NCBI GenBank assembly: GCA_033439765.1
Contig: JAULSN010000002.1
Location: forward strand, 3,658,001-3,722,000
Reading direction: 5' to 3'
Length of the DNA stretch: 64,000 bases
From: Lasiosphaeria ovina
Lineage: Eukaryota; Ascomycota; Sordariomycetes; Sordariales; Lasiosphaeriaceae
The notes beneath the pieces are model-generated. The model did no database searches, was not told where the DNA came from, and worked only from the letters and a program-made list of their open reading frames with translations. Of the stretch, positions 1 to 11,781 are shown one piece after another. The translations under genes and the position numbers were made by a program. How positions within the stretch are numbered: position 1 is the stretch's first letter; each line of letters starts with the position of its first letter.

Positions 1-746
1 ACAACAAGTCTGGCAGCCGGGCCGTCGCCGCGGCCCGCCATCTTCGCAATAAAGGCATCAACGTGCTCGTGTGCGTGGTGGGCCTGGAGCGCGGGGAACG
101 CGACCTACTCGAAGATGTGCGCCAACAGGTGCGGCTCTATAAAAACCTCGGCGGGCGCATCTTCTCCAAGAGCGACTTCTTCGAGCACCTGCGCAAGATC
201 AGCATCCCCATGTTGACAATTGACACGCCCCGGACATCACTCAGCAGCCTGGCAAACCCGGCGCCCGTCATGTTGATTATCGACGCGCTCCTCGGTCTGG
301 CCATCTCGTTTGAGGAGCTGCGCAACGGCGACCAAGCCACCGTCTATGAGCTGATAGAGTGGGCAAACCGGAACGAGGCGTTTGTGCTCGCCGTCGATAT
401 CCCGACGGGGATCGACCCCTCGTCGGGTACCGTCAGCGTCATCGACGGCAACCGACTCTACGTCAAGCCCCGATACGTGGTGGCCGTCGGCGCCCCCAAG
501 CGCGGACTGGTCGAGGCCATGATGGCGGCCGAGAACGACGACAGCGAGACGGTGCTGGCGGGCGACGCGACGCTGCCCGACGACGCCGTCTCGGACTGGA
601 AGCTCTTCCTGGTCGACATGGGCCTTGGCCCGGCCGTCTGGAAGAAGGCCGGCACCAAGCTGCGCCGGGGCATCGACTTTGACGACAAGTGGGTGCTGGA
701 AATGAGGTACCAGGGCATCTCGGTGGAGGAGGACGAGCTGGTATGA
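1..746 (+). CDS. edc3: Edc3, enhancer of mRNA decapping (C-terminal part, gene enters from the left)
   Basis: The frame is open from base 3 to the TGA at 744-746; bases 1-2 finish a codon outside the window, so only the last 247 residues are visible. They form a YjeF_N-type Rossmann domain: a glycine-rich start (NKSGSRAVAAARHLRNKG), a central IIDALLGLA strand and loop, DIPTGIDPSSG, and VGAPKRGLVEAM. In known Edc3 this C-terminal domain dimerises and scaffolds the Dcp1/Dcp2 decapping complex in cytoplasmic P-bodies, while the N-terminal LSm and FDF parts bind Dcp2 and Dhh1; those parts would lie upstream of this window. The acidic tail after the domain is usual for the family. Standalone YjeF epimerases are shorter and have a different start, so Edc3 is preferred, but the diagnostic N-terminus cannot be seen. 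Confidence 0.85.
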   Translation, partial: NKSGSRAVAAARHLRNKGINVLVCVVGLERGERDLLEDVRQQVRLYKNLGGRIFSKSDFFEHLRKISIPMLTIDTPRTSLSSLANPAPVMLIIDALLGLAISFEELRNGDQATVYELIEWANRNEAFVLAVDIPTGIDPSSGTVSVIDGNRLYVKPRYVVAVGAPKRGLVEAMMAAENDDSETVLAGDATLPDDAVSDWKLFLVDMGLGPAVWKKAGTKLRRGIDFDDKWVLEMRYQGISVEEDELV

Positions 747-1941
747 AGGGCGCACTGGGGGCCCGTCAAGCGTTCTAGATTCGGGAATTATTATTGCCAT
801 ACCGGGGCAAGGAGTTGCGGCAGCCTTTGGTTTTTGTAGCGATGTCACATTTGCATTCTCACGGGGCGGGTTTTCTCAGAAAGGAGTCGGTGCTTTGTAT
901 TGCTAGTTTTTATTTGTTTTGTACTCTGGTTTCTTGTTGCTATGGGGGATTGAAAGCGGGCCGGTTCCTCAAACATTTCGGAGTTCTTGTCCCGTCTACC
1001 AACCCATCTTGCCCGAGTCGGAGCGTTTGAGTCGGACTTTAATGCTATGCTCGACAATTGCTTGTGTAAAGCTTCAAAGCAATGTACCTACTTGCCTACT
1101 TGCCTTGCACTTGTCCATTTCCATGATAGTAACACTAGGTGGAAAATGAACAACATATGGTAGACTGTCGATTCTTATTGCAATATCCCATCTTTCTCTC
1201 TCCTACGCATGTTTATATAGAATACGTACAACCAATTGCTTGCGCCAACGGTTCTGAGTGCCGGTTTTGTACCAGGAGAGAACAGAAATGATCAAAGGGC
1301 TTCAAGAAGAAACAAAAGGGAAAAAAGGTACAACGCGAGTTAGCCACCACTGATCGGCCAGGTTCAAACTACAAAAAGACGGAAAGAGCCTAGGGCTGGT
1401 TGACTCTCCTTGACTATCATCCTCCGGGTTTACGAAAAGCTCGCGGGGTATTTCACGCCATCTTCTTCCCTGCTCTAGCGCCTGGGTTTCCTCGGCAGAG
1501 TACTACGAAAAGAAGCCAAAAAGGGAAGCCCTCGGCTTTTCCTAGCGACTTCACCCTCACCCCGGGTTCAGGAAGTGCACATCAAATTTAAGAAAGGAAA
1601 ATGTTTTCGAGGATCCCCCACAATAATGAGATTGATGGTATCATATATGACGAAGCATGGTAGACAGGTGACCACAGCTGCACAAACGGAGCAAAACCCT
1701 GCGTCCCTGCCAATCCACCCATTCATTGACAAAGGAAAAAGACCAATACTGAAGCCAAGAAAAGACTCCGCGATGTGGTAATGTCTTTTATTCCAGGACA
1801 AAAAGAATAGTTGAAGAGAAAGCTACCAGCCTCTCGGACGTGCAGCGGAATACAGGCAAGGAGACAGGATGGTCATCAAACAACATGTACACTTAATATA
1901 AACAGGTTGACCAGTGGCTAATCCCAGAGAATGGCGAAAAA
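747..1941. other. Intergenic region between convergent edc3 and the ADF-H gene
   Basis: This 1.2-kb stretch holds the 3' ends of two convergent genes. Open frames here are short and without codon bias or recognisable similarity. T-rich sequence after 850 suits 3' UTR and polyadenylation signals of edc3; no other element was seen. Confidence 0.6.
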
Positions 1942-4900
1942 TCACAGTCCGAAACTCGTGTGATTTTGGTGGGCTTCTTGAAGTACTAGCGTGGTGATTA
2001 GTAAAGAGTTCTACCACTTCACGTCCTCGTCAAACGTCAAAACTTACTTTGCAGCACATTCATCTGCCCGGCCCTGTCCTCGCATGCAATTTGCAGCCCA
2101 CTGCCATCCACAAAGTCCAGCACTACGCTGTTTGGCAGTTCTTGTACCTCCATCTCGGGTGTGTATGGTAGTCTGAAGTCGCTCATGTGGTATCTCTTGA
2201 TAACGCCTGCTTGGTGGTGCCTATCCTTGCCCGGGGCGGATGTAGTCAATGCCGCGGCTCCTTGAACCGCACTCAAGATCAGAAACCCTTGGCTATCAAG
2301 GCAAATCGTGCGACGCTTCCACAAGAGATTGTCGGGAAACTGCACATTAACATCGCCCATGAATGCAACAATGCTTGGCTGGTGATGTGTCGTAGCGCCA
2401 GCAGACGTACCTCCCCGTGACTGTGGGGCGATCATACCTGCAGCTTCAACGTCGGCATCCTCCTCCTCGGCGACTGTGGGCGAGATAGAAGGAGGAATAT
2501 TCTTCCTACCGGAGCCAAGCGAGCTGGATAGACGACGGATAAAGCGGGAGGTACGGCTGCTAGTAGCGCTTTTCCCCGGAGTTGGACTGGTAGCCGCCGA
2601 TCCTGGATTTGAGCCGCTTGAGCTTGAACCGGCCCTTCTATCTGCCCCATTGGTGCTCTTGCCGTCCGTCTCAGACTCGCCGCTTGCTTCTGTTGTGCGA
2701 GAAGGTGACATGGCACCATTAAGGAGATTGTTAGTAGACACAAGAGGGCTGCTTTGCTCTATAGATGACCTCCGGCTGCTAATGCTGAGCCGCCGGGGGA
2801 AGGAAAGGCTTTGGTGCACCGAGGGCGGGCGCGAAGGAGATCGCGAAGGCGTCGGGAGGGCGGGAGACGCGAGGCTCGCCGAGGTAGAAGACAGGTTAAG
2901 ATTCAAATTGTCAGTCGAGGGATATTTCGCGCCAAGGAGCGACTCGCGACGGTCCTTGATGAAGTCTTTCACCACAGTTAAAGAGGACCGCCTTCTCGGG
3001 CGCAGCGTCTCGGTCTCTTGCTTGTCTTCTTCTTTCAAAGCTTCCTTGTTCCGGTCCTGTGACTGTGATCTCCGGCCTTTTGAGAAACGCCTTTGCAGTA
3101 GTGAAGGCTTCCGTTCAAGTTGGACATCCTGTTCCGGTGAGGTTTTCGCTGACGCGTGGCTGAAGTTCGACGTCAAACTCGGGAAGGGGACCTTTTTTTT
3201 AACATCTACAACTAATGGCGACTGTTTCAAGTCCAACTGTCCGTATTCCGTGGCTGCATCGGCTTTTGACTCGGGCACCCGGGGGAAAGGCTGGTTTGGA
3301 TCCCGGACAATGCGCGCCGTTACTTGAATCGATTCCGGCCTGCCTCTAGGCATTTTGCCGCCCTCGAACATAGAAAGTCTGTTCACCAGAGACCCGGATC
3401 TATCGCGCGGTGTTTTCTTTCCGGTTTCTGGAGACGACTCTCGGGATTCGGGGGGTGAAGGCGTCGTACCCCTTGTCAACGAGTTTGCTCTGTCAACCAC
3501 AGACGGCGACCTTGATGGTTCTCGGCCACTGGTTTTCCGTACCGAGAAAAAGGTTGAAGCAGGGCGTTCTTTAACCGACGCATCCCCTACAGCAGAACTC
3601 CCGGAAAGCTTCTCAAGCGCCTTGATGCGCTGCGAGATGCTCGACCCTATCTTGCTACTTTTGGGTCTCAAGTCGGTCGCCTGTTGCTGTGTTATCTTGT
3701 GCAAATAAGCTGCGCCGGATGAAACGGCCCTTGCCGAGCTCGTCGAGACGTCTCCAGGGGTCAGCAGAGGGCCGCGGATGGGATTCGACACGGTCCTCAC
3801 AAACCGGGGTGTTGTTGACCCGCTATCTAGCCGGGCCGGACTCTTCCTAGAATCACTAGGGGAAATAGGGATCATGGGAGATTTGGAGACCATGATTGGC
3901 TTCGCCTGTTGCACAGTTGCCGATTGCAACTCTTCCATAAGACCGTCGTCATCAAAGAGACTAATCTCGGAATGTCTTTTGTCCTTCTCGAGCGCATCGA
4001 AGTCAGTTCGAATAGGTTCGAGGGCGAGCGCCCGCTTCGAGCGCCTTGTTTCGATGGAGGCTGTTTCGACAGCGTCACCGATCTCAGTCTCTTCTTTATT
4101 TCTAATTGCTTCGGTTTGAGCTCCCACTGCATGGTCATCTCGCGATCCATGTGTGACAATTGATGGAATTGTTCGGGTCGCCGGGCTTATAGAAGATTTG
4201 GTCTCATGTGTCGAAAATTTCGAGACTGGAATTCGAAGCTGCAGTGGTCGTGACGTTTCCTCTTCCGACAGCTCTGCGGGGTTTAACTGGACTGTGCCAA
4301 CAGGAGTGGCTGGGCTTGCCGCTGTCTCTGTATTTGTTGAACGGCCAACACCTTTGTCCATCGGGCTTGGGGCCAGTGCCGCGGAAGAAAATTTTGATAC
4401 TGGTAGAACATGGGCTGGGGAGATATCTCCTGTTGCAACAGTTTCAGGGAGAGCTTTGTCGGGAGCTTTGTCGGAAACCTCAACAGCAGCTTCGGCGGCA
4501 GCTTCGACGGGAGCCTCAACCGGAGCCTCAACGGGAACCTCGACGGCAGCTTTGACGGGAACCTCGAGGGAAGTCTCGGCGGCAGCTTGGACGGGAGTCT
4601 CAACCGGAGCCTCGACGGGAGCCTCAACGGCAGCTTCAGCGGGAGCCTCAATAGGAGATTCGACGGGGATCTCGACGGGAGCCTCAACAAGAGCCTCTAT
4701 GAGGTCTTCACTAACAGGGTCCGTATTATCAGCCTCCTCGTCAAGCTCTTCAGTAGGATCTGATTTATTCTCCCCTCGTCTTTGTTCCTTCAACTCCTCA
4801 CCCTCGACTTCTTTCGAGGTAGATACGCCTGGCTCTCTGTCGTATGATTCCGACTCATTTCCAGCCGCGAATTCTGTAGCAGGCTCGCCATCATCTCTAG

Positions 4901-6767
4901 GTACTGGTGATACAACCGGGCCCTCGTGGTCGTCATTCGTCCAAAGAGGCAGGTCCTGCTCTTTCACAGCAAGTACTGTCTCATCTGTCGATTCCGACAG
5001 AGACGAGGCCTTGGTCGAATCACCCATGTCAGAGGCAGCAAAGGGTGAGGTTGGATGAGAATCCATATGCGTATCAACTGAAGCATGATCTGGACCAACG
5101 TCAATTCCAGAATCAGCCTTGAACGCCGATAAACGGCTTGGAACATGTCTTTCACTGTCGACTGGCACATCTTCAGCTTCGACTGTAGTTGATGCATCTA
5201 GTTTTGCCTCCTCTTCTGGTAAATCTGGCGTGCCGGGCTCAGATGATTCCTCAACAGATTGTTGGTCTGATGATCTTTGCAGACCCAGCATCTTCTTCTT
5301 TTCCCTCAGCTTCATCGCTTTTAGAAGCCGCGCTTTCTCAGGTGTCATGCCATTTTGCTTGTTAGGCGGTGGTGGCAATGCAGGCAAAATTGACTTAAAA
5401 GGATGGGATGAAGTGACTGCGGCTTGCGCACCGCTGCTAGTATGTGGCCGAGTGAGTTCGATGATGTTTAACGGCGTAGCTTCCGCGCTACGTTTTGACG
5501 TAGGCTCGAAGCCACTTTCTGGCTCTTCCTCGATCAAAAAGTCGGCACCATCCTCGTCGTTATCGTTGTCCTGGGACCGGCCTTTTTTGGTACCCTTGGC
5601 TAGTGAGGACTTCAGGCCAGCAGGAATTGTCGAGACCGGCCGGTAAACTGCGGCTCCTGCAGACGTCCGCGGCCGACCGCTTATATCCGCAGAAGGCCGA
5701 GGAGCAAGCTTCACCCGTGCCTTTCCATGGGGGTAAGAGTACAGGTCTGGGCGGGATGATTGTGACGACATTCGCCGTGTTGCGTCGTCAAAGGACTTGG
5801 CAGGCGACGAAGGTCTTGGGACTCCCAGGAAAGATGGAGGGTCCACACCATCGGTAAAGCGCGATGCCTCAGGCAAGTTCGCGAGGTCTGCGTTTAACCT
5901 GACCGGCGGCTCGGAGGCAAGTATAATAGGGGAGGTTGATGTGGTTGTTGAATCTTGGTGTCCGTCGGGAGACCTTGGCCCGTCGTCTTCTTTAACAATC
6001 GACTGTCGTTTCCTTTCTCTTTCTTCTTCCTCTTCCTCTTCAGTGATTTCCATCAACCTCCGTCTCCGCAGCGAGCTGGTTGAGGAAGATGTTGAGTTGG
6101 ATGCAGCATGCAACGAGCAAGCAGCCGAGAGTTTTGTATCCTTGAGCTCCTTCGCATTCGTGATTTCGAAGTCTGTATCGTAAGGTGAAAAGCGCTCGCA
6201 GACGGCATTGAAGTGGACAGTCACTCGGGCTGCGAAAGTCAATAGGTCAACATTCCGAACAAAAACGCAAGGGATCTTGCTGGCAATGGGCGCCGAAACA
6301 AACCTTGAACAAGTCTGGAACAGTCCTCTGGCACGTATTTGATGAGAACATTCCTACGCCTGTACCTGAGAAACCCAAACAATGGCGACGTCTCGTTGTA
6401 CTGTGATATGCTGTTGCGAATCTCGATGATGCCGCCGCTACCACGATCTAGCAACTCAATCTCATCGCGGCTGACGTACTTGAGGAGGAACCTATTTAAG
6501 CACCCATTGGGTCAGCGTATCCGCCCATAGCAATGGTTCGAAACAATGAGGATCGAAATCGACCGCGGGAAATATACAAGCCCCTCGCGCCTAGCGATTG
6601 AGGTGCCGCGAAGCCAGGGGCAAAGATATCCGCCGTGGATGTGACGCCTGTGCGACGACACGGACAAGATATTGGGGGGGGGGCCAAGCATACCATCCCC
6701 CAGCCTCGGCGACGGCCGCGGCGTGGGCTTCCCTGACGCTTGAATCGTCCAGGCCATTCAGCGACAT
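1942..6767 (-). CDS. Large ADF-H domain protein with C-terminal PH-like domain (1495 aa)
   Basis: Four exons on the minus strand: 6694-6767, 6304-6491, 2048-6229 and 1942-1985; phases match at every junction and give 1495 residues. The start ATG (6765-6767) opens with MSLNGLDDSSVREAHAAAVA, followed by FLLKYVSRDEIELLDRG and YVPEDCSRLVQARVTVHFNA, an actin-depolymerising-factor homology domain in residues 1 to about 130. Residues about 130-1370 are disordered: an acidic E-run, S/T/P-rich stretches, and a degenerate VEAPVEAP repeat (bases 4440-4700). The last 125 residues (from SIVAFMGDVNVQFPDN) look like a PH-like domain, ending in a 14-residue final exon (ILQEAHQNHTSFGL). ADF-H domains bind actin, so a cortical actin adaptor is inferred; homologous fungal proteins are mostly uncharacterised. 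Large antisense frames here are shadows of the low-complexity coding sequence. Confidence 0.85.
4440..4700 (-). repeat. Degenerate Glu/Ala/Pro/Val repeat inside the ADF-H protein
   Basis: Imperfect tandem 12-base units of type GAGGCTCCCGTC encode about twenty copies of VEAP/VEVP-like tetrapeptides (residues about 600-690). Units differ at many positions, so this is an old, diverged repeat and not a fresh microsatellite. On the plus strand it reads as long Ser/Thr/Gly-rich open frames that should not be annotated. Confidence 0.8.
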
Positions 6768-9700
6768 CTCGGGCTGGTTTCGCTGACCTGCGTCGTGTCT
6801 ATCCGCGACTGCAGGTTAAATGGCTGATTGTGGGTAAATATTGTCGACGGCGAGCGCTGGCAACGATGGGGTTTCAGGGGTAGGTAGGCAGGCAAGGCTG
6901 ACCAAACCGCAAAAGTTGAGCCTAGCCTACACGAAGCGCCTGGCCACGGCGCGAACAAACATGGAATTGGCTCGCGGAGCGTTGCAGTAGAATCAGAGGC
7001 GGGTTGCGAGGCACCGGGGCACGTCTATAACTGGCATTGAAAAATCGGGCAAACTTTGAATGACAATCGCGACGGTGGAGCCCCTAAGTTCGGCCGTTGT
7101 GGAAGCGCTGCTAGAGTGGTCGCCAACGACCATTGAGCTTGTTCTAGTTAATAAGGGACTGGCTGAACCCAGGGTCCAGGACGCTGCGGGCGAAACGAGC
7201 GAGGTATCGATGCGCCTAGGAAGAAAGTAGAGCAGGGAAAGCCCGGCCGGGGTACTCGGTGAACGGAGTAAAAGAAGTGCGGCAAAAGCACGAAAGTTGG
7301 ACAATTTTTAGTTCTTAGGAAGTTTCTACAGCAAACGACAAGTGCTCGGGTCAGGATAAAAAAAAGTTGGATAATCAAATAACTTGGAAACTGGATGCCG
7401 TGCGAAAGGAGGTGAGGAGGCTTGTGGTGGTGCAGCAGTGGTGGTAGCTCCACTGTTGTCCTTCCATCCCATGAGATATTTTATCTGCCATTGGGGGGAA
7501 GGCGCAAGGGTGAGCTACCGATGTAAAAGCACGGGGCATTTGGCGGGGGGTACCACGCAGGACGAAGTGTGGCATCCCCCAATCTTCCCGAACCTCCATG
7601 CAGGGCGAAAAGGCAGGGTGCAGGACCTTTTTGAGCAGTAAAGGGCACTTTGCTTTTCCGAATATAACCTCTGCGTTGTGCTTCTTTTCTATCTATTGAT
7701 GTGGCATCCGCTGTTAAAGGCACAGGGACAAGCTCGTCGACGACCCGCCACCAATTTCTTTGCGCCCGGTCCAATAGGTTTCCAGATTCATTATTTCCAG
7801 GCTCAAGACTTGTTGCCTTCCCTTTTCTCGGTTCGCCGAGACCCCTTTATAATCCCCCTGTCCTCACCCGTACAGCCTAACCAGTTCCGGAACAAGCTGT
7901 GGGTTAGCCAGTGCCACCGTCCTGAGAGAACTTAGTTTAGCCCCCCTGAATCTGGACACAGTTTGGCTTCCATTCTCTCGAATTCTTCAGGAACCTTTTC
8001 TGCTTCCTCAACGGCCCAGTGGGAAACCCGGTTGCCCGTCTGCCAAGCGGCCAATGTGACGGTTTTGGTATCGTGCTTTAGTTTTTGGCCGTTGAATTGC
8101 CAGGTGGTACCAAGGGGGAAAACTTCCCCTCTTCTTAAATTCTAATGTCTTTCCCCGGTTTCTATCGCCCTGCGCTACATCTGGGCGGAGGTCGAAACAG
8201 TGCCGATCAACGCCGCCCTGGCCCAGCCACGACAGCGGGCACGGGTTGAAACTTGCAGACGCCCGTGCCTTGGATAAGCATGAAGGAAACGAAACGGCCA
8301 TCCCCGCAGAAGGATGGGAGATGTTGGAGGGGAACATCACGGTGGATTATCCGAGAGAGGTGGTGGTGGTGGTGGTGACCACGGACACGCTTTGACCTCT
8401 GGCTCATCAAGCGCGCATCCGCCATGTTTGCTTCTTTTTGCCCCTCGTCCTGCCATTCGCCAAAGCAGTACACGTCTCTTCATCTGGCCGTTTTATGTTG
8501 TAGCGAAGTTCTCATGCCCCGCAATCGACCCAAATCCTGTCCTTCAGAGACGAACAGACAGCGGAGGGGTACGGAGATGTCACGGGAGATAATAGATAAT
8601 ACATAATACCAAGACTGCCCGAGTCGTCTTTTTCAGCCCCGCATATTGGGATCACACGCGGACGTGTTCTCGATTGGAAGCTGGCTCTCAAAAGCTCGGG
8701 AGCCGCCATGTGTTGCGCATGCCGTTGCATATGCACAATATAGATCCCGCGCTTCTTTGGAGTGGAGGCGGTGAACAGCTGGCTGGCCAGTCAGCCGTCA
8801 CGTACCGTTGGTATCGATAAGTCTCAGATAGAGTCGAAAACTGCAGTAGTAGATTTACCGGCCTCCGAATGGAAGCAGTGCATTTTGTTCCCGGTCCTCA
8901 CATTTTGGGTACAGTTGAAGATAAATTCAGCTTGAATAAGCACAAGGGAGAAAATTGCTGAAATTGATGGTATCATAACACAAAATGAAACCACGAACAC
9001 ATGGTACCATTGTTGTGCCTCATCCTGAAGCACCTTCAGGACACTTGTGTCTTAAATACATAGTGTCCTTGAGACGGGGCGGTTCTTGGCATGGAGAGGT
9101 GAGTCCCTTGCGAAGTATTTAGATTGTTACGAAAATACTAAAAGACGACGGGATGGTCTATTAAACAGCTGTGAAAGGTACTCTACCTAGTCTTCCGGGT
9201 CGAAGAAAATACAAGTATAGACCCATACGTATGTGAGAGCCACGCACCAAAAACCAAGAAATTCAGGTGAAGAATAAAACTAGAATAGACATACGTGAAA
9301 GATAGTACCATGACGGCAACAGCCATGTCTAGCCGTATATGTACAGCCATGGCAAGTAATTCTGACAGGGAAAAAAAAATAAAAGAGACCGCAAAGACCC
9401 AATCCATCTACCCTGCTTTCCACTTTTGCCACCGACCGCCACCTCAATCCCTCCTTCACTCCGCCCACAAGGCGCCGCTCTCTATCTCTCGTGCCTAGAA
9501 TTTTCCCGGGACATGACCCAGCGGCACTTAGGCTACTTGAAAACAAAGTCTTCCCCCGTGACGACTGTGAACGTCTCAACTCCACCACTCAAGCAGGCCA
9601 AACAAAAACCAACAGCAGTATTTTCCGAGAGTCTTGTCCTGATGCCTCAAAGCTGTCAAGCAACAAGGACAGATCCGCTCTCTGAAACTCCAAGACAGCG

Positions 9701-9812
9701 CCCAAGTCTCTGTCATTACAGTAGGTCAAACATGAGCCCCCGCCCGACAAGGGCCCGAAATATCCTCAACTTCTCCGTAGAAAACCCGGTGCCTGGTAAA
9801 ACACCAGACACT
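6768..9812. other. 3-kb intergenic region upstream of the ADF-H gene
   Basis: The region lies between the 5' end of the ADF-H gene and the 3' end of the PP2C gene, both on the minus strand. Open frames on both strands are short, overlapping and of low complexity (for example a poly-Gly run near 8360-8380). I see no conserved protein, tRNA or inverted terminal repeat. The part nearest 6768 should contain the promoter and 5' UTR of the ADF-H gene. Confidence 0.5.
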
Positions 9813-11781
9813 TCACGAGCTTTTAGATGACGGCTCCTTTTGTGTGTCTTTCGACACCTTCGCAACACCAGGCGTGTCTTCCTCGATCGAGCTCGGCTCT
9901 TCCTCCACGGACCCCTCTATCAAAGTGGGAGTAAACGTCGGCTCTCCGTCTTCAAGGGGCGCGGGATCATGACCCCTGCCGCTATTACTAGCCGATACTC
10001 CTACCGGGGTAGTACCGCCCTCTGCAATTTTCTGCTTGGTCGTGCTGACGATCTTCTCTACCTCGCTGACCTTCCCTGAAGCCGTTGCTGGGTCGCCTTC
10101 CACACCAATGGCATTGTCTTTGTTGTTTTGGTTGTCAAGAAGAGCCATCTTGTCGAGGCGAACAATCATGCAAGACAGGTTGTCGGTGCTAAAGCGGGCC
10201 AGGGCGTGATCCACCAGCAGCTTCGCCGCAGCAGCAGGCTCTTGTATGTTTCGAACCAGATCAACAGCTTCCTGGTCAGAGCAGACGTCCCATAGCTATT
10301 AGACTCCGTTAGCAGTTGTCCTGGTGAACAAGTAAATCAAAAAGAAAAGAACGTAACAGCGTATAGGTTGGAGGGGCTTCTCAAAGTTTCAGGGCAAAGG
10401 GGCCAGACTCGCAGAACATCTCACTTACTCCATCGCAGGCAATGATAATAAACTCATCGAGTTCAGGTTGAATGACAGTTTCTGTCGTATAGGGGTGTCC
10501 GGTCACGAGTTCTTTCATGTACGTATCACCAAGAGCTCTCGTGACGGCAAGCACACCGTTGACGCGGTTGTTCAGTATCAGCCCTCCGGCATTCGCTATA
10601 CGCCTGCCCTCGTTCTCGTCGCTCCCCTTATGGTCATACGACAGGCGCAATGCTTTGCCTGAACGGCAGAGAATGATGCGGGCATCGCCAACGTTAGCAG
10701 TGTATAGAACGCGCTGTCTTGTTGCAGTGCCTTTTAACCTTGCGTGGGTGGCTTCTGGATTCGGAGCCGCCAAGGTATTCTCGACGGACTTGCTTTCTTC
10801 CGACTTGGAGGCTTCCTCGGCAGCCTTTGCAACCGCCGGTGCAATCGCCTGAGATCCAGTGGCAGACTGGGTGCTGGGAACTCGATCTTCCCAGCGAAGC
10901 ACGGCGATGGCTGCAGTGCAACCACTGTTCTTCAAAGGTAGCTTTTCTAATTGCGCGTCAACGGCGGTGAAGGTCTGGTCAAGCAGCTCCGGTATTGGCG
11001 CATTTGGGTTTTTCTTGATGATGTCTTCGAGGATAATGTGGAGCTTCTTTCCGCACCAGTCGGCGGCGAACGTGCCCGCGTGCCCATCGAAGATGGCAAA
11101 ATACCCATTGTCCGTTTCCATCATATCCGTTGCAGAGGCGCCGCCATGCTGCTGCTCGCCCGCATCGTCGGTCGCCTTCGGCTGCTTCTGACCGGCGCCG
11201 TCAGATCCAAGAGCGGGCGCGGGGGTGTGGAGGAAGTTGTAGAGGAAGGCGTGCGTGTCCTCCATGGTGCGCCTGCACTTCTTGTTCCGGTCCTCCCAGA
11301 CACCCACCCTGAACGTGGACCGGGGGCCCGGCAGCGATTCGCCGGCGGCATTGTTGTGCTGGCCTTGGGGCACGGCAAGAGCCTGGTCCTGCTTGCCGAG
11401 CTTCTGCAGAGGAGTCTGGTTTAACGCCTTGGAGTCAGCACCCTGCTCGTTGTTGGTACGGCTCCCACCCTGCGTAAAGAGAGTGTTTTTAGCTTGGGCT
11501 ATCAGGCTACTGGCTCTGCCGCTCACCCCGCTACTCCGGCGCTTTTTTTGCTCTGCCGAGCTGCCAGCACTTGGAGGGCTGCCGTTACCGCTCCGCTTTT
11601 CACCGCTCGTGGCGAGGTCCGTAGTTTTGGGGGGCGGGGGAATGCCGGCGCCTGCCGGAGCAGCGTCCTTTTCGGGCGAGGGCGACTTGCTTCCGGGCTT
11701 TTCCTTCTGTCCACCAGTGGAATCCGTCAAAGAGGCGTTCTCAGACTTAGAGACGGCGGAGCTCGAGCCGCCGCCAAACAT
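9813..11781 (-). CDS. ptc1: PP2C serine/threonine protein phosphatase, Ptc1-like (611 aa)
   Basis: Two exons, 10429-11781 and 9813-10295, joined in phase 0 across a 133-bp intron (GTAAGT...TAATAG), restoring [14 protein letters not shown]. After a disordered Ser/Pro-rich N-terminus (1-155) comes a PP2C domain: RRTMEDTH (170-177), FDGHAG (231-236), [47 protein letters not shown] and [10 protein letters not shown]. The metal-binding aspartates of these motifs are present. The domain carries a long acidic/Gln insertion after [11 protein letters not shown] and another before [13 protein letters not shown] disordered 120-residue acidic tail follows. Ptc1 enzymes dephosphorylate MAP kinases such as Hog1; the assignment to Ptc1 rather than another PP2C rests on [21 protein letters not shown]. 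The true start may lie upstream: the frame stays open without an ATG for about 60 codons before MFGGG. Confidence 0.88.

Noticed and set aside
2476..3327. 283-codon plus-strand open frame
   Set aside because: Antisense to the third exon of the ADF-H gene, which has clear conserved ends and splice sites.
4153..5058. 301-codon plus-strand open frame rich in Ser, Ala and Thr
   Set aside because: Exactly antisense to the repeat-rich coding sequence of the ADF-H protein; low complexity and no family similarity.
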